Shown: positions 47,311 through 56,478, numbered from the stretch's first letter. The stretch: DNA of 64,000 nucleotides from Pseudomonas fluorescens (GCF_900215245.1 NZ_LT907842.1:3100001-3164000); one strand, 5' to 3'. The notes: generated by a model from the letters alone, not told the origin. Made by a program: numbers and translations.

Positions 47311-48522
47311 ATGCCAGGAGAACAAAGGGTAGGCCAGACTAAATCGCCTCGCGTACTTATTGTGGGTGACGGCGGTAAATGGGCCGCAAGTAGTCTTTGG
47401 TATAAGCCCACCGTGGTCGCAGACCTAGAGGCGGCAAGCAAGGTGCTACATACACGTAAATTCGACCTTGTTCTCAACCCTGTCTCGGCCGGCCATGATG
47501 ACGGCATGGCATTGCCCTCGCTTCTGTTGAACCTGGGCCAGCAAGGTGTGTTGTCGCAGTTGCCTCATGTTCTATGGTGCAGCGATTCCACCTCGGGTGT
47601 GCTGGATTCCCATGCTCAGTTGGCACGAGATGCCGGTGTGTCAGTTCAGGTAGTTCCTTCGTTAAGCTCCGACACGGCTCAGGATGTATTGAAGGTGCTT
47701 GCGAAAGGCCATTCCAACGGCTCGCAGTACGTAGCAAGTGACTTGTGTGGCGTGACGGATCAGGAACTTCTAAAAGCGTTACTGGCCAACCTCGATATCC
47801 GAATTGTGTTGCAGCCTCAGGTTGATCTGATCACCGGGAAGTATGTCGGGGCTGAGGCCCTGGCGCGGTGGCAACACCCGGTGTTGGGGAATATCTCGCC
47901 GTCGGTATTCGTCCCCTTGGCTAACAACGCTGGTCTTAACGTTCTGCTGTTTCACTATGTCGAAGCCAAAGTCGTGGCGCTGTTACGTCGCTTGAAAAAA
48001 CTTGGCATTGCCATACCCATTTCAGCCAATGCATCTGCCATCACCTTGTGCACGCCGGGGCTTGCCAACCGGCTGGAGCAGCGCCTCAAGCTGGCTGAAG
48101 TGCCGAACTCACTGTTCAAAATTGAACTGACCGAAGATGTACCTATCGATGACATGTTGCCGTTGTCGACGGCTCTTTGTGGGCTGCGTCTTCGCGGGTT
48201 CTCGGTTGCCATGGATGATTTCGGTTGCGGTGCCTCCACTCTGAATCTGCTTACCCGGCTGCCGTTTTCCGAGCTGAAAATCGACGGACGTTTTGTGCGT
48301 GGCATGGCCCACAAACCGGGTTGTAGGGCGGCCGTCTCCGGTGCGATCGCGATTGCGCGTGAGATGAAGCTGGAGTTTGTCGCCGAGGGAATAGAAACGC
48401 CGGAGCAGATAGAAACGTTGCTCGATGCAGGATGCCGTGTGGGTCAGGGCTTTGCGTTGTCACCTCCGTTAGAGGTCAACGACTTCATCCGTGCATTGGC
48501 GTCGAACGCACAGTCGGCGTAA
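47311..48522 (+). CDS. EAL c-di-GMP phosphodiesterase with degenerate receiver (RocR-like)
   Basis: A 403-residue two-domain protein. Residues 13-130 have the outline of a receiver, but the phospho-acceptor position is Pro57 (DLVLNP) and the acidic pair is lost. The EAL domain (about 150-395) is complete: Glu182 (AEAL), Asn240, Glu272, Asp302-Asp303 (MDDFG), Lys323, Glu359 and Gln379, so hydrolysis of c-di-GMP is likely. RocR of P. aeruginosa has the same plan with a working receiver and opposes fimbrial gene activation. Regulation by phosphorylation looks impossible here; protein contacts may replace it. Confidence 0.87.
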   Translation: MPGEQRVGQTKSPRVLIVGDGGKWAASSLWYKPTVVADLEAASKVLHTRKFDLVLNPVSAGHDDGMALPSLLLNLGQQGVLSQLPHVLWCSDSTSGVLDSHAQLARDAGVSVQVVPSLSSDTAQDVLKVLAKGHSNGSQYVASDLCGVTDQELLKALLANLDIRIVLQPQVDLITGKYVGAEALARWQHPVLGNISPSVFVPLANNAGLNVLLFHYVEAKVVALLRRLKKLGIAIPISANASAITLCTPGLANRLEQRLKLAEVPNSLFKIELTEDVPIDDMLPLSTALCGLRLRGFSVAMDDFGCGASTLNLLTRLPFSELKIDGRFVRGMAHKPGCRAAVSGAIAIAREMKLEFVAEGIETPEQIETLLDAGCRVGQGFALSPPLEVNDFIRALASNAQSA

Positions 48523-48659
48523 AGCCATAAGCCACGCCGCGGTGATAATAAGCGGCAAGTTTTACGTTGGTTGGTTTCATTACTTTTTATAAACACGCTC
48601 CAGGCACTCATCTGCGGATGGCTTTGCCGTGCGTGAACTTATGCCTGGAGCAATGGCTA

Positions 48660-49097
48660 ATGATTGATAAAACCCTACGCATCCTGATTGCAGACGAACA
48701 CCACAGCCAATTATTACACATTGAAAAGTTGCTGAATGGTCTTGGGTACTTCCGGGTTGCTCCAGTCCGCACTTTTGACGAGTTGGTGCAACTGACCAGC
48801 ACTCCGAATGAGCTGTTTAATTTGGTCATCGTGAACAAGGCGCTGGCCTTGCCTTATGGCGTCGACATTGCCGAGTTTTGCCGTACACAAACGCAAATCC
48901 AACATGCACTTTTCTACGAAAATCAAACCACGATGCTTGAGCTCTCTCTTGAGTGTCATGACCAGCTTGTGCATGCGTCTCTGGCCGATGTTCTGGACGC
49001 CAGCTCGCTAAATACCTTGATGTACATCATTGATCCGCCGGCGCAGCGGCCACGCCTGAAACTATTGCTGCAACCTCATGGAGCCCTTTCCATGTAA
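48660..49097 (+). CDS. Stand-alone pseudo-receiver protein
   Basis: A 145-residue protein (start MIDKTLRILIADEHHSQLL) that is almost only a CheY-like receiver. The acidic pair Asp12-Glu13 remains, but the acceptor position is Asn59 (NLVIVNK), so it cannot be phosphorylated in the normal way. CTGGAG precedes the ATG; the frame opens at 48567 without a good start. It follows the EAL gene by 137 bases and may act as an adaptor in the same pathway. Confidence 0.72.
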   Translation: MIDKTLRILIADEHHSQLLHIEKLLNGLGYFRVAPVRTFDELVQLTSTPNELFNLVIVNKALALPYGVDIAEFCRTQTQIQHALFYENQTTMLELSLECHDQLVHASLADVLDASSLNTLMYIIDPPAQRPRLKLLLQPHGALSM

Positions 49098-49237
49098 CGG
49101 GCAGCCTTAATAGCTAACGATGCGTTTAAGGAGGTGGCCAACAGCTGTTTAGCAACATTGTTGTTTGGTTTTAGTCGTTCTCACTTTATTGGCGGGAGCG
49201 TTGAGCACTATCTAATTCAGAAAAACCGGAGAGTCTG

Positions 49238-49651
49238 ATGAGTATTCAAACTATGGGCCGTCGAGCAGGTTATTTGGTCCTGTTCGCTACGGTGGTGTCG
49301 GTCCTGAGTGCGTGTGCAAGTGCGCCAGTACCCAGTGAACAAATTTCCTTGTCGACGAATGCCGTGAATCGGGCAGTGTCGGCGGGCGCAACTGAATATG
49401 CGCCGGAGCAAATGAAAACCGCCCAAGACAAGATGTTCCTGATGGAGCGTGCGGTGGGCGAGAAGAACTACGCCCAGGCCAAGATCCTCGCAGAACAGAT
49501 CGAGGTGGATGCGGCACTGGCTGAGCGTACGGCACGCACGGCCAAGACCCAGAAACAGCTGCGCGATGCCCAGAGCGGTATCCAAGTGCTCAAGCAAGAA
49601 ATGCTGCAGGCGCCTGATTCGGCACCGTCCCCCGTCCGGTCCGTGTTTTAA
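49238..49651 (+). CDS. DUF4398 lipoprotein
   Basis: A 137-residue envelope lipoprotein with lipobox LSAC near residue 27 and a helical DUF4398 domain (about 40-115, YAPEQMKTAQDKM). Such proteins are often encoded next to OmpA-like proteins, as here. Function is unknown; a role at the cell wall is inferred. A good ribosome-binding site (CCGGAGAG) precedes the ATG. Confidence 0.82.
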   Translation: MSIQTMGRRAGYLVLFATVVSVLSACASAPVPSEQISLSTNAVNRAVSAGATEYAPEQMKTAQDKMFLMERAVGEKNYAQAKILAEQIEVDAALAERTARTAKTQKQLRDAQSGIQVLKQEMLQAPDSAPSPVRSVF

Positions 49652-49665
49652 CCAAGGAGTTCTCC

Positions 49666-50439
49666 ATGCGTGTTTCACTATTGTTCCCTGCCGCTTGCGC
49701 AATCACGCTCGTGCTGGCGGGTTGTGCCGCGACTCCAGAGAATCCTCAGTTGATCGAGGCGCGACAACTTTTTTCCAAACTCCAGAGCCAGCCTTAATCG
49801 AACACCCTGGCGGCGCTGGAAACCAAGGACGCCTTCACGGCGCTTGGCAAGGCCGACCTGCTGTCCATACGAGACCGTAAATCCCCGGAGATTGATCAGT
49901 TGGCCTACGTTGCCAAGCAGAAGATCTCTCTGGCTGAACAGACCATTCTCGGTCGCAAGGCAGAAGCGGGCTTGAGCACGATTGATGCGCAACGCACCCA
50001 GGTTCAACTGGATGTACGGACCCAACAGCTCAAGGCCTTGCAGGCGATGAAAGCCAAGCAGACGCCTCGGGGCGAAGTGGTCACCTTTGGCGATGTGTTG
50101 TTCGATACCGGCAAAGCCAACCTCAAGCCCGGCAACCAACGCAACGTTCAGCAGTTGGCGGACTTTTTGGTCAGCAACCCTGAGCGAAAAGTACTGATCG
50201 AAGGCTTCACCGACAGCGTGGGGGCAGACGCCTTCAACCAGCGCTTGTCTGACCAACGCGCGCAAAGCGTGGCCTTCGCCCTGCAGCGTTTGGGTGTCGA
50301 TATGAGCCGTATCACCACTAAGGGATACGGCAAGCAATACCCGATTGCCGATGATTCGTCGGCCCAGTCCCTTCAACTGAATCGTCGTGTGGAAGTGATC
50401 ATTTCCAATGCCGAATCGGCGGTGGATAGCCGCGGATAA
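49666..50439 (+). pseudogene. OmpA-family lipoprotein interrupted by one in-frame TAA
   Basis: The ATG at 49666 follows AAGGAG and encodes a lipoprotein signal (LVLAGCAATPENP). After codon 43 a TAA (49795-49797) interrupts the frame, which then continues without another stop through a DUF4398-like helical part (SNTLAALETKDAF...) and an OmpA domain (VTFGDVLFDTGKANLKP, GFTDSVGADAFNQRLSDQRA) to 50439. Total 257 codons. The second part has no signal peptide of its own, so the protein should not reach the envelope unless the stop is read through. Confidence 0.82.
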
Positions 50440-50467
50440 CGGCACAACTTACAGAGGAAAATAGAGC

Positions 50468-51916
50468 ATGAGCGAAACCAAAGTGCTGACCACCGCCAGC
50501 GGTGCCCCAGTCTCCGACAACCAGAACTCTCGTTCCGCTGGCCCGCGCGGTCCGCTTCTGCTCGATGATTTTCATCTGATCGAGAAACTGGCCCACTTCA
50601 ACCGTGAAAATATTCCTGAGCGCCGCGTGCACGCTAAGGGGTCGGGTGCTTACGGTACCTTTACCGTTACCCGGGACATCAGCAAGTACACCAGCGCCAA
50701 GCTTTTTGAGTCCGTGGGTAAGCAAACCCCGACGTTCCTGCGGTTCTCAACCGTAGGCGGTGAGCGGGGTTCAGCGGATACCGAGCGTGACCCGCGTGGT
50801 TTCGCTCTGAAGTTTTATACCGAGGAAGGCAACTGGGACATCGTCGGAAACAACACGCCGGTGTTCTTCATTCGTGATCCACTGAAGTTTCCTGACTTCA
50901 TCCATACCCAGAAGCGCCTGCCGCAAAGCAACCTGAAGAGCGCTCAGGCGATGTGGGACTTCTGGTCGTACTCTCCCGAGGCCCTGCACCAGATCACGAT
51001 CCTGTTCTCGGATCGGGGGATTCCAGACGGCTACCGGCATATGCACGGCTTCGGCAGCCACACCTACAGTCTGATCAACGCCAAGGGCGAGCGTCACTGG
51101 GTGAAATGGCATTACAAGACCCAGCAAGGCATCAAGAATTTGACACCGGACGCGGCGGCTCGCTTGGCCGGTACCGACCCGGATTACGCTCAGCGTGACC
51201 TGTTCAACGCCATCGAACACGGCGACTTTCCACGGTGGAGCGTGTGCATCCAAGTCATGAGCGAAGCACAGGCGTCGGCTCATTACGAGAACCCGTTCGA
51301 CGTGACCAAGACTTGGTCGCAGAAGGAGTTCCCGTTGATCGAAATCGGTGAGCTGGAGCTGAACCGCAACCCGCTGAACTATTTTGCTGAAGTCGAGCAG
51401 GCGGCATTTGGTCCCAGCAACGTGGTGCCAGGCGTCGGCCTGTCGCCGGACCGCATGCTGCAGGGCCGAGTATTCGCTTATGCCGACGCTCACCGCTATC
51501 GGGTAGGTACAAACCACCAGCAGTTACCGGTCAACGCTCCACGCAGCCCGGTGAACAACCACCAGCGTGACGGCGCCATGGCGTTTGGCAGCAATGGCGG
51601 CGCGGCCGCGAACTATGAGTCGAATAGCTACGCCGACGCGCCGCAACAGGCTCCTCGTTACGCGGATCCAGCCCTGGTCCTTAGCGGCGCGGCCGACCGT
51701 TTCGATCACCGTGAAGACACTGACTACTACAGCCAAGCAGGCGCCTTGTTCCGTCTGATGAACGATCAGCAACGTGCGCTGTTGATCGACAACATCGCCG
51801 GTGCGATGGCGGGTGTCAGTGCGCAGGTTATTCTGCGTCAGTTGCAGTATTTCTTCAAGGCCGATCCGGCTTATGGAGAGGGGATCGCACAAGCTTTGGG
51901 TGTATCACTTAACTAA
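50468..51916 (+). CDS. katA: Monofunctional heme catalase (KatA-like)
   Basis: A 482-residue small-subunit catalase that breaks down hydrogen peroxide. Catalytic His55 (RRVHAKGSG), Asn128 (VGNNTPVFF) and the heme-ligand Tyr338 ([12 protein letters not shown]) are present. The length equals that of P. aeruginosa KatA. No signal peptide, so cytoplasmic. The stop codon TAA forms part of the CTAA target site of IS5 copy 3, so the coding region is intact but its natural 3' flank and terminator are gone. Confidence 0.94.
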   Translation: MSETKVLTTASGAPVSDNQNSRSAGPRGPLLLDDFHLIEKLAHFNRENIPERRVHAKGSGAYGTFTVTRDISKYTSAKLFESVGKQTPTFLRFSTVGGERGSADTERDPRGFALKFYTEEGNWDIVGNNTPVFFIRDPLKFPDFIHTQKRLPQSNLKSAQAMWDFWSYSPEALHQITILFSDRGIPDGYRHMHGFGSHTYSLINAKGERHWVKWHYKTQQGIKNLTPDAAARLAGTDPDYAQRDLFNAIEHGDFPRWSVCIQVMSEAQASAHYENPFDVTKTWSQKEFPLIEIGELELNRNPLNYFAEVEQAAFGPSNVVPGVGLSPDRMLQGRVFAYADAHRYRVGTNHQQLPVNAPRSPVNNHQRDGAMAFGSNGGAAANYESNSYADAPQQAPRYADPALVLSGAADRFDHREDTDYYSQAGALFRLMNDQQRALLIDNIAGAMAGVSAQVILRQLQYFFKADPAYGEGIAQALGVSLN

Positions 51917-53106
51917 GGAAATCCTGAAAAAGACTTCCTGATTTGGCAAAATCTCCGGACACCAATCGCCGAGCTTTTCAATGAAGCAAATGACCTTCGC
52001 CGATGCCGAGTACGCCGGTAAGCGCAAGCAGACCCGCAAGGAATTGTTCCTGATCGAGATACATCGGGTCGTACCCTGGAAGGGTTTGATTGCCCTGATC
52101 CAACCTCATTACCCGACGGGCGAAGGGGGGCGTCCGGCCTATCCTTTGATGGCGATGCTGCGGGTTCATCTCATGCAGAACTGGTTCGGTTACAGCGATC
52201 CTGCGATGGAAGAAGCGCTGTACGAGACGACGATCTTGCGCCAGTTTTCAGGTCTGAGCCTGGAGCGGATCCCAGATGAAACTACCATCCTCAACTTCCG
52301 TCGCCTGCTGGAAAAGCACGAGTTGGCCGCTGGTATTCTCGGCGTGATCAATGGCTATCTGGGCGACCGCGGCTTGTCGCTGCGACAAGGCACCATCGTC
52401 GATGCCACGCTGATTCATGCGCCCAGTTCGACCAAGAACAAGGACGGCAAACGCGACCTTGAGATGCATCAAACCAAGAAAGGTAACCAGTATTACTTCG
52501 GTGCCAAAGCTCACATTGGTGTCGACGATGAGTCAGGGCTGGTGCACAGCGTGGTGATCACTGCGGCCAACGTCGCGGACATAACCCAAGTCGACAAACT
52601 GCTACACGGTGCTGAGAACGTGGTCTGCGCCGATGCAGGCTATACCGGTGTCGAGAAGCGCGAAGAGCATGCGGGACGCCACGTCATCTGGCAGATCGCA
52701 GCCCGGCGCAGTACCTACAAAAAACACGGTAAACGCAGCGCGCTGTACAAAGCGATGCGCAAGATCGAGAAAGCCAAGGCCCAGGTTCGCGCCAAGGTTG
52801 AGCATCCATTTCGAGTGATCAAGCGTCAGTTTGGTTATACGAAAGTGCGTTTCCGAGGCTTGGTGAAAAACACTGCTCAGATGGTGACGCTGTTCGCCCT
52901 GTCGAACCTTTGGATGGCGCGTCGATATTTGCTCTCCAGCGCAGGAGAAGTGCGTCCGTAATGAGGGAAATAGCTGCTGCGAGGAGCGTTCAGCGGAAAA
53001 AATGGATGGAATAGGCGGCAGACGTGATCGTTTTTGAACGGCTGCCGTTTTTTGAAAGCGCCTATGGCTCAGCAGTCGAAAAATAGCGGCCTACTTCAGA
53101 CTATCC
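51917..53106 (+). mobile_element. IS5-family insertion sequence, copy 3
   Basis: 1190 bases with the same ends as copies 1 and 2. The left flank is CTAA (51913-51916, including the katA stop) and the right flank TTAA (53107-53110). These do not match each other, but the left one equals the right flank of copy 2. Confidence 0.95.
51981..52961 (+). CDS. IS5-family transposase, copy 3
   Basis: Same 326-residue protein with two private differences: Ile in LIEIHRVV and Leu in GKRDLEMH. All presumed catalytic residues are kept. Confidence 0.95.
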   Translation: MKQMTFADAEYAGKRKQTRKELFLIEIHRVVPWKGLIALIQPHYPTGEGGRPAYPLMAMLRVHLMQNWFGYSDPAMEEALYETTILRQFSGLSLERIPDETTILNFRRLLEKHELAAGILGVINGYLGDRGLSLRQGTIVDATLIHAPSSTKNKDGKRDLEMHQTKKGNQYYFGAKAHIGVDDESGLVHSVVITAANVADITQVDKLLHGAENVVCADAGYTGVEKREEHAGRHVIWQIAARRSTYKKHGKRSALYKAMRKIEKAKAQVRAKVEHPFRVIKRQFGYTKVRFRGLVKNTAQMVTLFALSNLWMARRYLLSSAGEVRP

Positions 53107-54326
53107 TTAACGCCAATTTTAATTATGTCTGCGTATTCGCTATCGAGTTTATTGGTTTTAGATTCTCCTGTTGACGCAGTATTTATTTTTTTTGAGAGTA
53201 CGCCTAAAAGCCATTTTTTATCGTTTGCTGTGAGCCAAAGGGTAGCTTGATACGCATGTTTCCATAAGTAATCCAAGGTTGCTCCCGTGCGGGCTTCTAT
53301 GATGTTGTTAACTTTCAGGCGATGAAGTGCCTTGGTGGTGTTAGCGGTTGTTTTGTTGTATGGTTTTCTAGACTTTGTTCCAGTAAATAGTATTAGCTCT
53401 TCCGTAATTCTCTTTTTAAATGTCTTCACGTCCCCAAATAAATGAAGAGAAATGATGAGGTGTCGGGTGATGGGCATATCTAGCTGATCATTCACAGTGG
53501 TGGTTCTTATCCACTGATGGTACTTGCCTGACGCGTACGCGTTATCAATTCTCGACAAAAAATCATGACCAAATTTTGATTGGATGCTTTCGAACATTTT
53601 CGTCGTCGCCATTAGGTTTCCACGAGCAAACCCATTTTTCTTGGCTTGTCGACGATAGCATGCGGCTAATACCCCAGATGGAACAGCCGGTAAATCACTA
53701 TGCAGAAGGTCCTTTGCAAACTGCGCAAATTTTTGCTCGATTTCCGGCACTCTCGAAGGAGAGTGTGAGCCTAATGGTCTCCAGCCACATACGCAGGAGC
53801 TAGTTAACATAGGTAATAGCTTGTTTTTTCGGTAAAACGGATGAGTGCAAGTTGGGCAGGCTTGCAATAAAGTCTCACCGTGTCTCCAGCAAGCTGTTAC
53901 GCCCGGAATATGATGAGATCGTTGCCAGTACGAATGCCCCGTCTCAATAAGATCCGATTGGGCGCAGGAAAGGCAAATCTTAGCCATGCTATGAAAACTT
54001 ACCTCTCTACGAGGAAGTCTGGATACGAGCGAAGTGCTATTGCCATCATTGACTTTGGAGATGCCTAAGAGCGGCTTGTAAGCAGGAAGAATGGTGTTGC
54101 ACGCAAGCAACTCATTTAGATTATCGTTCTTGTCGCCAGGAAGCTTCTCCGCAATATCTTCGATTCGTTTAGGGATAATTTTGATAACAAATGGTTCGGT
54201 ACCAAAAAGATCTTTAAAAGTCTCACGCTCAGTTCTATTTCCCGAAAGTAAATGATATCGGGTAACTCGTGAGTGAAAGGTCTCGTCTGGCATGGACATT
54301 GGGAAGAACAGAATTTTTTGAGACAT
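53091..54326 (-). pseudogene. TniQ/TnsD-like target-selection protein, C-terminus lost to IS5
   Basis: A 411-codon frame. The N-terminus (FFPMSMPDETFHSRVTRYHL) and zinc-finger part (ICLSC, then CWRHGETLLQACPTC and a further SSCVCGW) match the TniQ domain of Tn7-like transposition proteins, which choose the target site. The last five codons are read from the IS5 copy 3 end, so the native C-terminus is missing. No tnsA, tnsB or tnsC homologue is in the window. The gene is AT-rich compared with its neighbours, suggesting separate acquisition. Confidence 0.82.
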
Positions 54327-54417
54327 TCGTAAGACTTTAGGTGATGGTCACTTTTTCTCAGACTTTACAGGTCTAGAGACGGTGCGATTTTTTGGGAGAG
54401 GGACAGATTTTGCTACT

Positions 54418-54915
54418 TCAGCAACATTTCCTTGGCAGATATTCGTCACGGCTAAGGTCTTTCAGGCCGCAGCGTTGTTCGGTGGCTTTGGCGAAGCGGC
54501 GTAGCATTTCGATCGCGCCATCACGTGCTTCTTTCGATAAGTCGCAGGCTAGATTACGAGCTTCTCCCACTAAGTCCGACCGAATGCTTTCGTAGATGGC
54601 CATGCCTTCGGGCGTCACGGTGATTGCCAGAGCACGGCCGTCACTCGCGTCCGGCACACGTTGAACCAGGCCCTGTTTGGCAAGCGAATCGACCAGCCGG
54701 CTGGCATTACTCTTGTCGAGAAAAAGCTCGCTGGCCAGCGATTGAACCCGAACAGGCCCAGCCTTGATCACATGCTCTAGCGCGTAGCATTGAGTGACGG
54801 ACATTCCTTCGCAGCAGCTGCGATCTCTGTCACGAAACTGGTAGACGCGAACCAAATGACTCAGCGCTTCATAGAGCTGTTCGGCGTTCTGGTCGATCTG
54901 ATCAATCTTTGGCAT
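54418..54915 (-). CDS. MarR-family transcriptional regulator
   Basis: A 165-residue winged-helix protein. The recognition region VRVQSLASELFLDKSNASRLVDSLAKQGLVQR is typical of MarR (residues about 53-85). An unusual Cys pair lies at the start of the DNA-binding domain (SCCEGMSVTQC) and another pair ends the protein (KCC), which could sense thiol-reactive metals or metalloids or oxidants. No target operon remains: upstream DNA is intron and IS debris. Confidence 0.82.
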   Translation of the reverse strand: MPKIDQIDQNAEQLYEALSHLVRVYQFRDRDRSCCEGMSVTQCYALEHVIKAGPVRVQSLASELFLDKSNASRLVDSLAKQGLVQRVPDASDGRALAITVTPEGMAIYESIRSDLVGEARNLACDLSKEARDGAIEMLRRFAKATEQRCGLKDLSRDEYLPRKCC

Positions 54916-55098
54916 ATCACTCGGCTCGCAATTCCGGGGAAAACGCTAACACCACCTTCGCAGTCGTTGTGACACATTTTTTTGGGCATAAGGGCCGCGA
55001 AATTGTTCCAAGATATTAGTTGCGGCTCGCAACGTATTTTCCGATTGTGAATTGGAGATGAGGCTTGTAGGCCTCTCGGAGGCGGTTCACCGATACAT

Positions 55099-55431
55099 TC
55101 TCGCGTGCCGGGAGCGTCGATGAAGGCGATGCGCAGGATGGTAGACACGATCAAACACTGGCGCATCCATCGATCCACTACGGATGACCTGAGGGATTTT
55201 TCTCGCAGGTACAACGCTGTGATTCGAGGATGGATCGAATACTACGGTAAATTCTGGTACAGAAACTTCAGCTATCGATTGTGGAGCGCGTTGCAATCGC
55301 GCCTGCTCAAATGGATGAAGAGCAAGTACCGAATCTCTATACGTCAAGCGGAGCATCGGCTGCGTCTTGTTCGAAGAGAGAATCCGGAGCTGTTCGCGCA
55401 TTGGTATTTACTACGTGCATCGAATGTGTGA
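55099..55431 (+). pseudogene. Group II intron-encoded protein, C-terminal maturase fragment
   Basis: About 108 residues including RRYNAVIRGWIEYYGKFWYR, the maturase (X) domain of group II intron reverse transcriptases. The RT domain is missing. Followed directly by intron domains V and VI. Confidence 0.85.
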
Positions 55432-55435
55432 TCAA

Positions 55436-55504
55436 GAGCCGTATGACGGGAGACTGTCACGTACGGTTCTGTGAGCAGCCGAGGGGTGAAATTCCCTTCG
55501 GCTG
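55436..55504 (+). ncRNA. Group II intron domains V and VI
   Basis: GAGCCGTATGACGGGAGAC through CACGTACGGTTCTG (55436-55471) forms the domain V hairpin. The CAGCCGA/TCGGCTG hairpin (about 55475-55504) is domain VI. This is the 3' end of a 5'-truncated intron. Confidence 0.8.
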
Positions 55505-55516
55505 ACTCGACTCGCT

Positions 55517-55687
55517 GGGTCGCTACGTAGCGGAAAACGGGCGGCAGCGATCATGAGTTTGATCCAGTCTGCGCGGCTGAATGGTCATGACCCGTACGCC
55601 TATCTAAAGGATGTTCTCACGCGTTTACCGACGCAGCGGGCGAGTGAAATCGAGCTGCTGCTTCCGCATAAGTGGCAGCCGGTTTAA
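55517..55687 (+). pseudogene. IS66-family TnpC, C-terminal fragment
   Basis: The frame encodes GSLRSGKRAAAIMSLIQSAR, then LNGHDPYAYLKDVLTRLPTQ and ends LLPHKWQPV, the last 56 residues of an IS66-type transposase. It begins where the intron ends, so the intron probably sat inside this tnpC. Confidence 0.85.
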
Positions 55688-55964
55688 TCACGCAAGATGT
55701 GATGCCCGGACGCATACAGCCCACCTACTGAAAGTTGAGGCGCAATTACGCAAAGCGTATAGATCTGCATTTTTCTGCGGCGTGCTATTTGTTTTCGCGA
55801 TGATGGCCATCGTTATGTTGGGTTTGGCCGCTGAACAACCAATGGACCAAAAAGCCATTGCCGAAGGCTGGGCACCTCTTATCATGCTGATGGCAGCAAT
55901 CTCGGGCATTTGTCATTTTTTTCACGGGGTGGTTAAGAACAAAATCCAGAGTCTGGATCAATGA
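55688..55964 (+). pseudogene. Two-helix membrane protein, 5' end missing
   Basis: The frame runs out of the IS66 fragment and encodes a short charged segment and two membrane helices (SAFFCGVLFVFAMMAIVMLG and LIMLMAAISGICHFF), ending NKIQSLDQ. No in-frame start with a ribosome-binding site is seen before the first helix. It is probably the tail of a gene cut by the IS66 insertion. Family not recognised. Confidence 0.45.
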
Positions 55965-56123
55965 ATAGACCGCAGGCCAGCAGTATGCCATTTAGCGGCC
56001 TTTGCCAGTACACACGCGGTTAAGTCAGCTGGAGCTGAGGGAGTCGGAAACCCTCAACGAGGACTACGAAATAAATGCCTCATCATGATCACCGCGAATA
56101 CCGCACCTACATGAGGCAACACC

Positions 56124-56348
56124 ATGAAAACATTTGTTTTAGACGATGGCCGCTTGATCGGCGTGATTGAACACAAGGTCGAAGTACCCTACTGGACCCC
56201 CTATGGTAGCCAGGTGCAGATCCGTCCTGAGTACGAGTTCATTGACACTGGTGAGCGTCTTGGTACCAACGAATCAGCTCCTGGCTGGACCATCGAGGAG
56301 CAGGCGCCCCTAGGCGCGAGGGCCCTGGAGCCGCTATTCAACAAATAG
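56124..56348 (+). CDS. Hypothetical protein, 74 residues
   Basis: Starts MKTFVLDDGRLIGVIEHKVE with GAGG upstream. The sequence is acidic and soluble, without a recognised domain. It could be a regulatory or modulator protein of the element. The DUF3800 gene begins 130 bases later on the same strand, with a GCCCGC/GCGGGC hairpin (about 56430-56452) in between. Confidence 0.55.
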   Translation: MKTFVLDDGRLIGVIEHKVEVPYWTPYGSQVQIRPEYEFIDTGERLGTNESAPGWTIEEQAPLGARALEPLFNK

Positions 56349-56478
56349 TTGAATAGCGGCTCACTGATTGCTATTATTTGATCAACGCATATGGTTAACC
56401 ATGTGCCTACCTTCCGAGGCCCGCTTGCGAGAAATCGCTGCGGGCTTTCGTGTTTTTGGCATAGGGAAATCACTCGGC

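Noticed and set aside
48567-48659. Upstream extension of the pseudo-receiver gene
   Set aside because: The first 31 codons have no receiver-like sequence and the ATG at 48660 has CTGGAG at a suitable distance.
54916-55098. Possible gene start divergent from marR (ATG followed by RLVGLSEAVHRY)
   Set aside because: It stops after about 21 codons and cannot be linked to a family, although it may be the beginning of a lost target gene.
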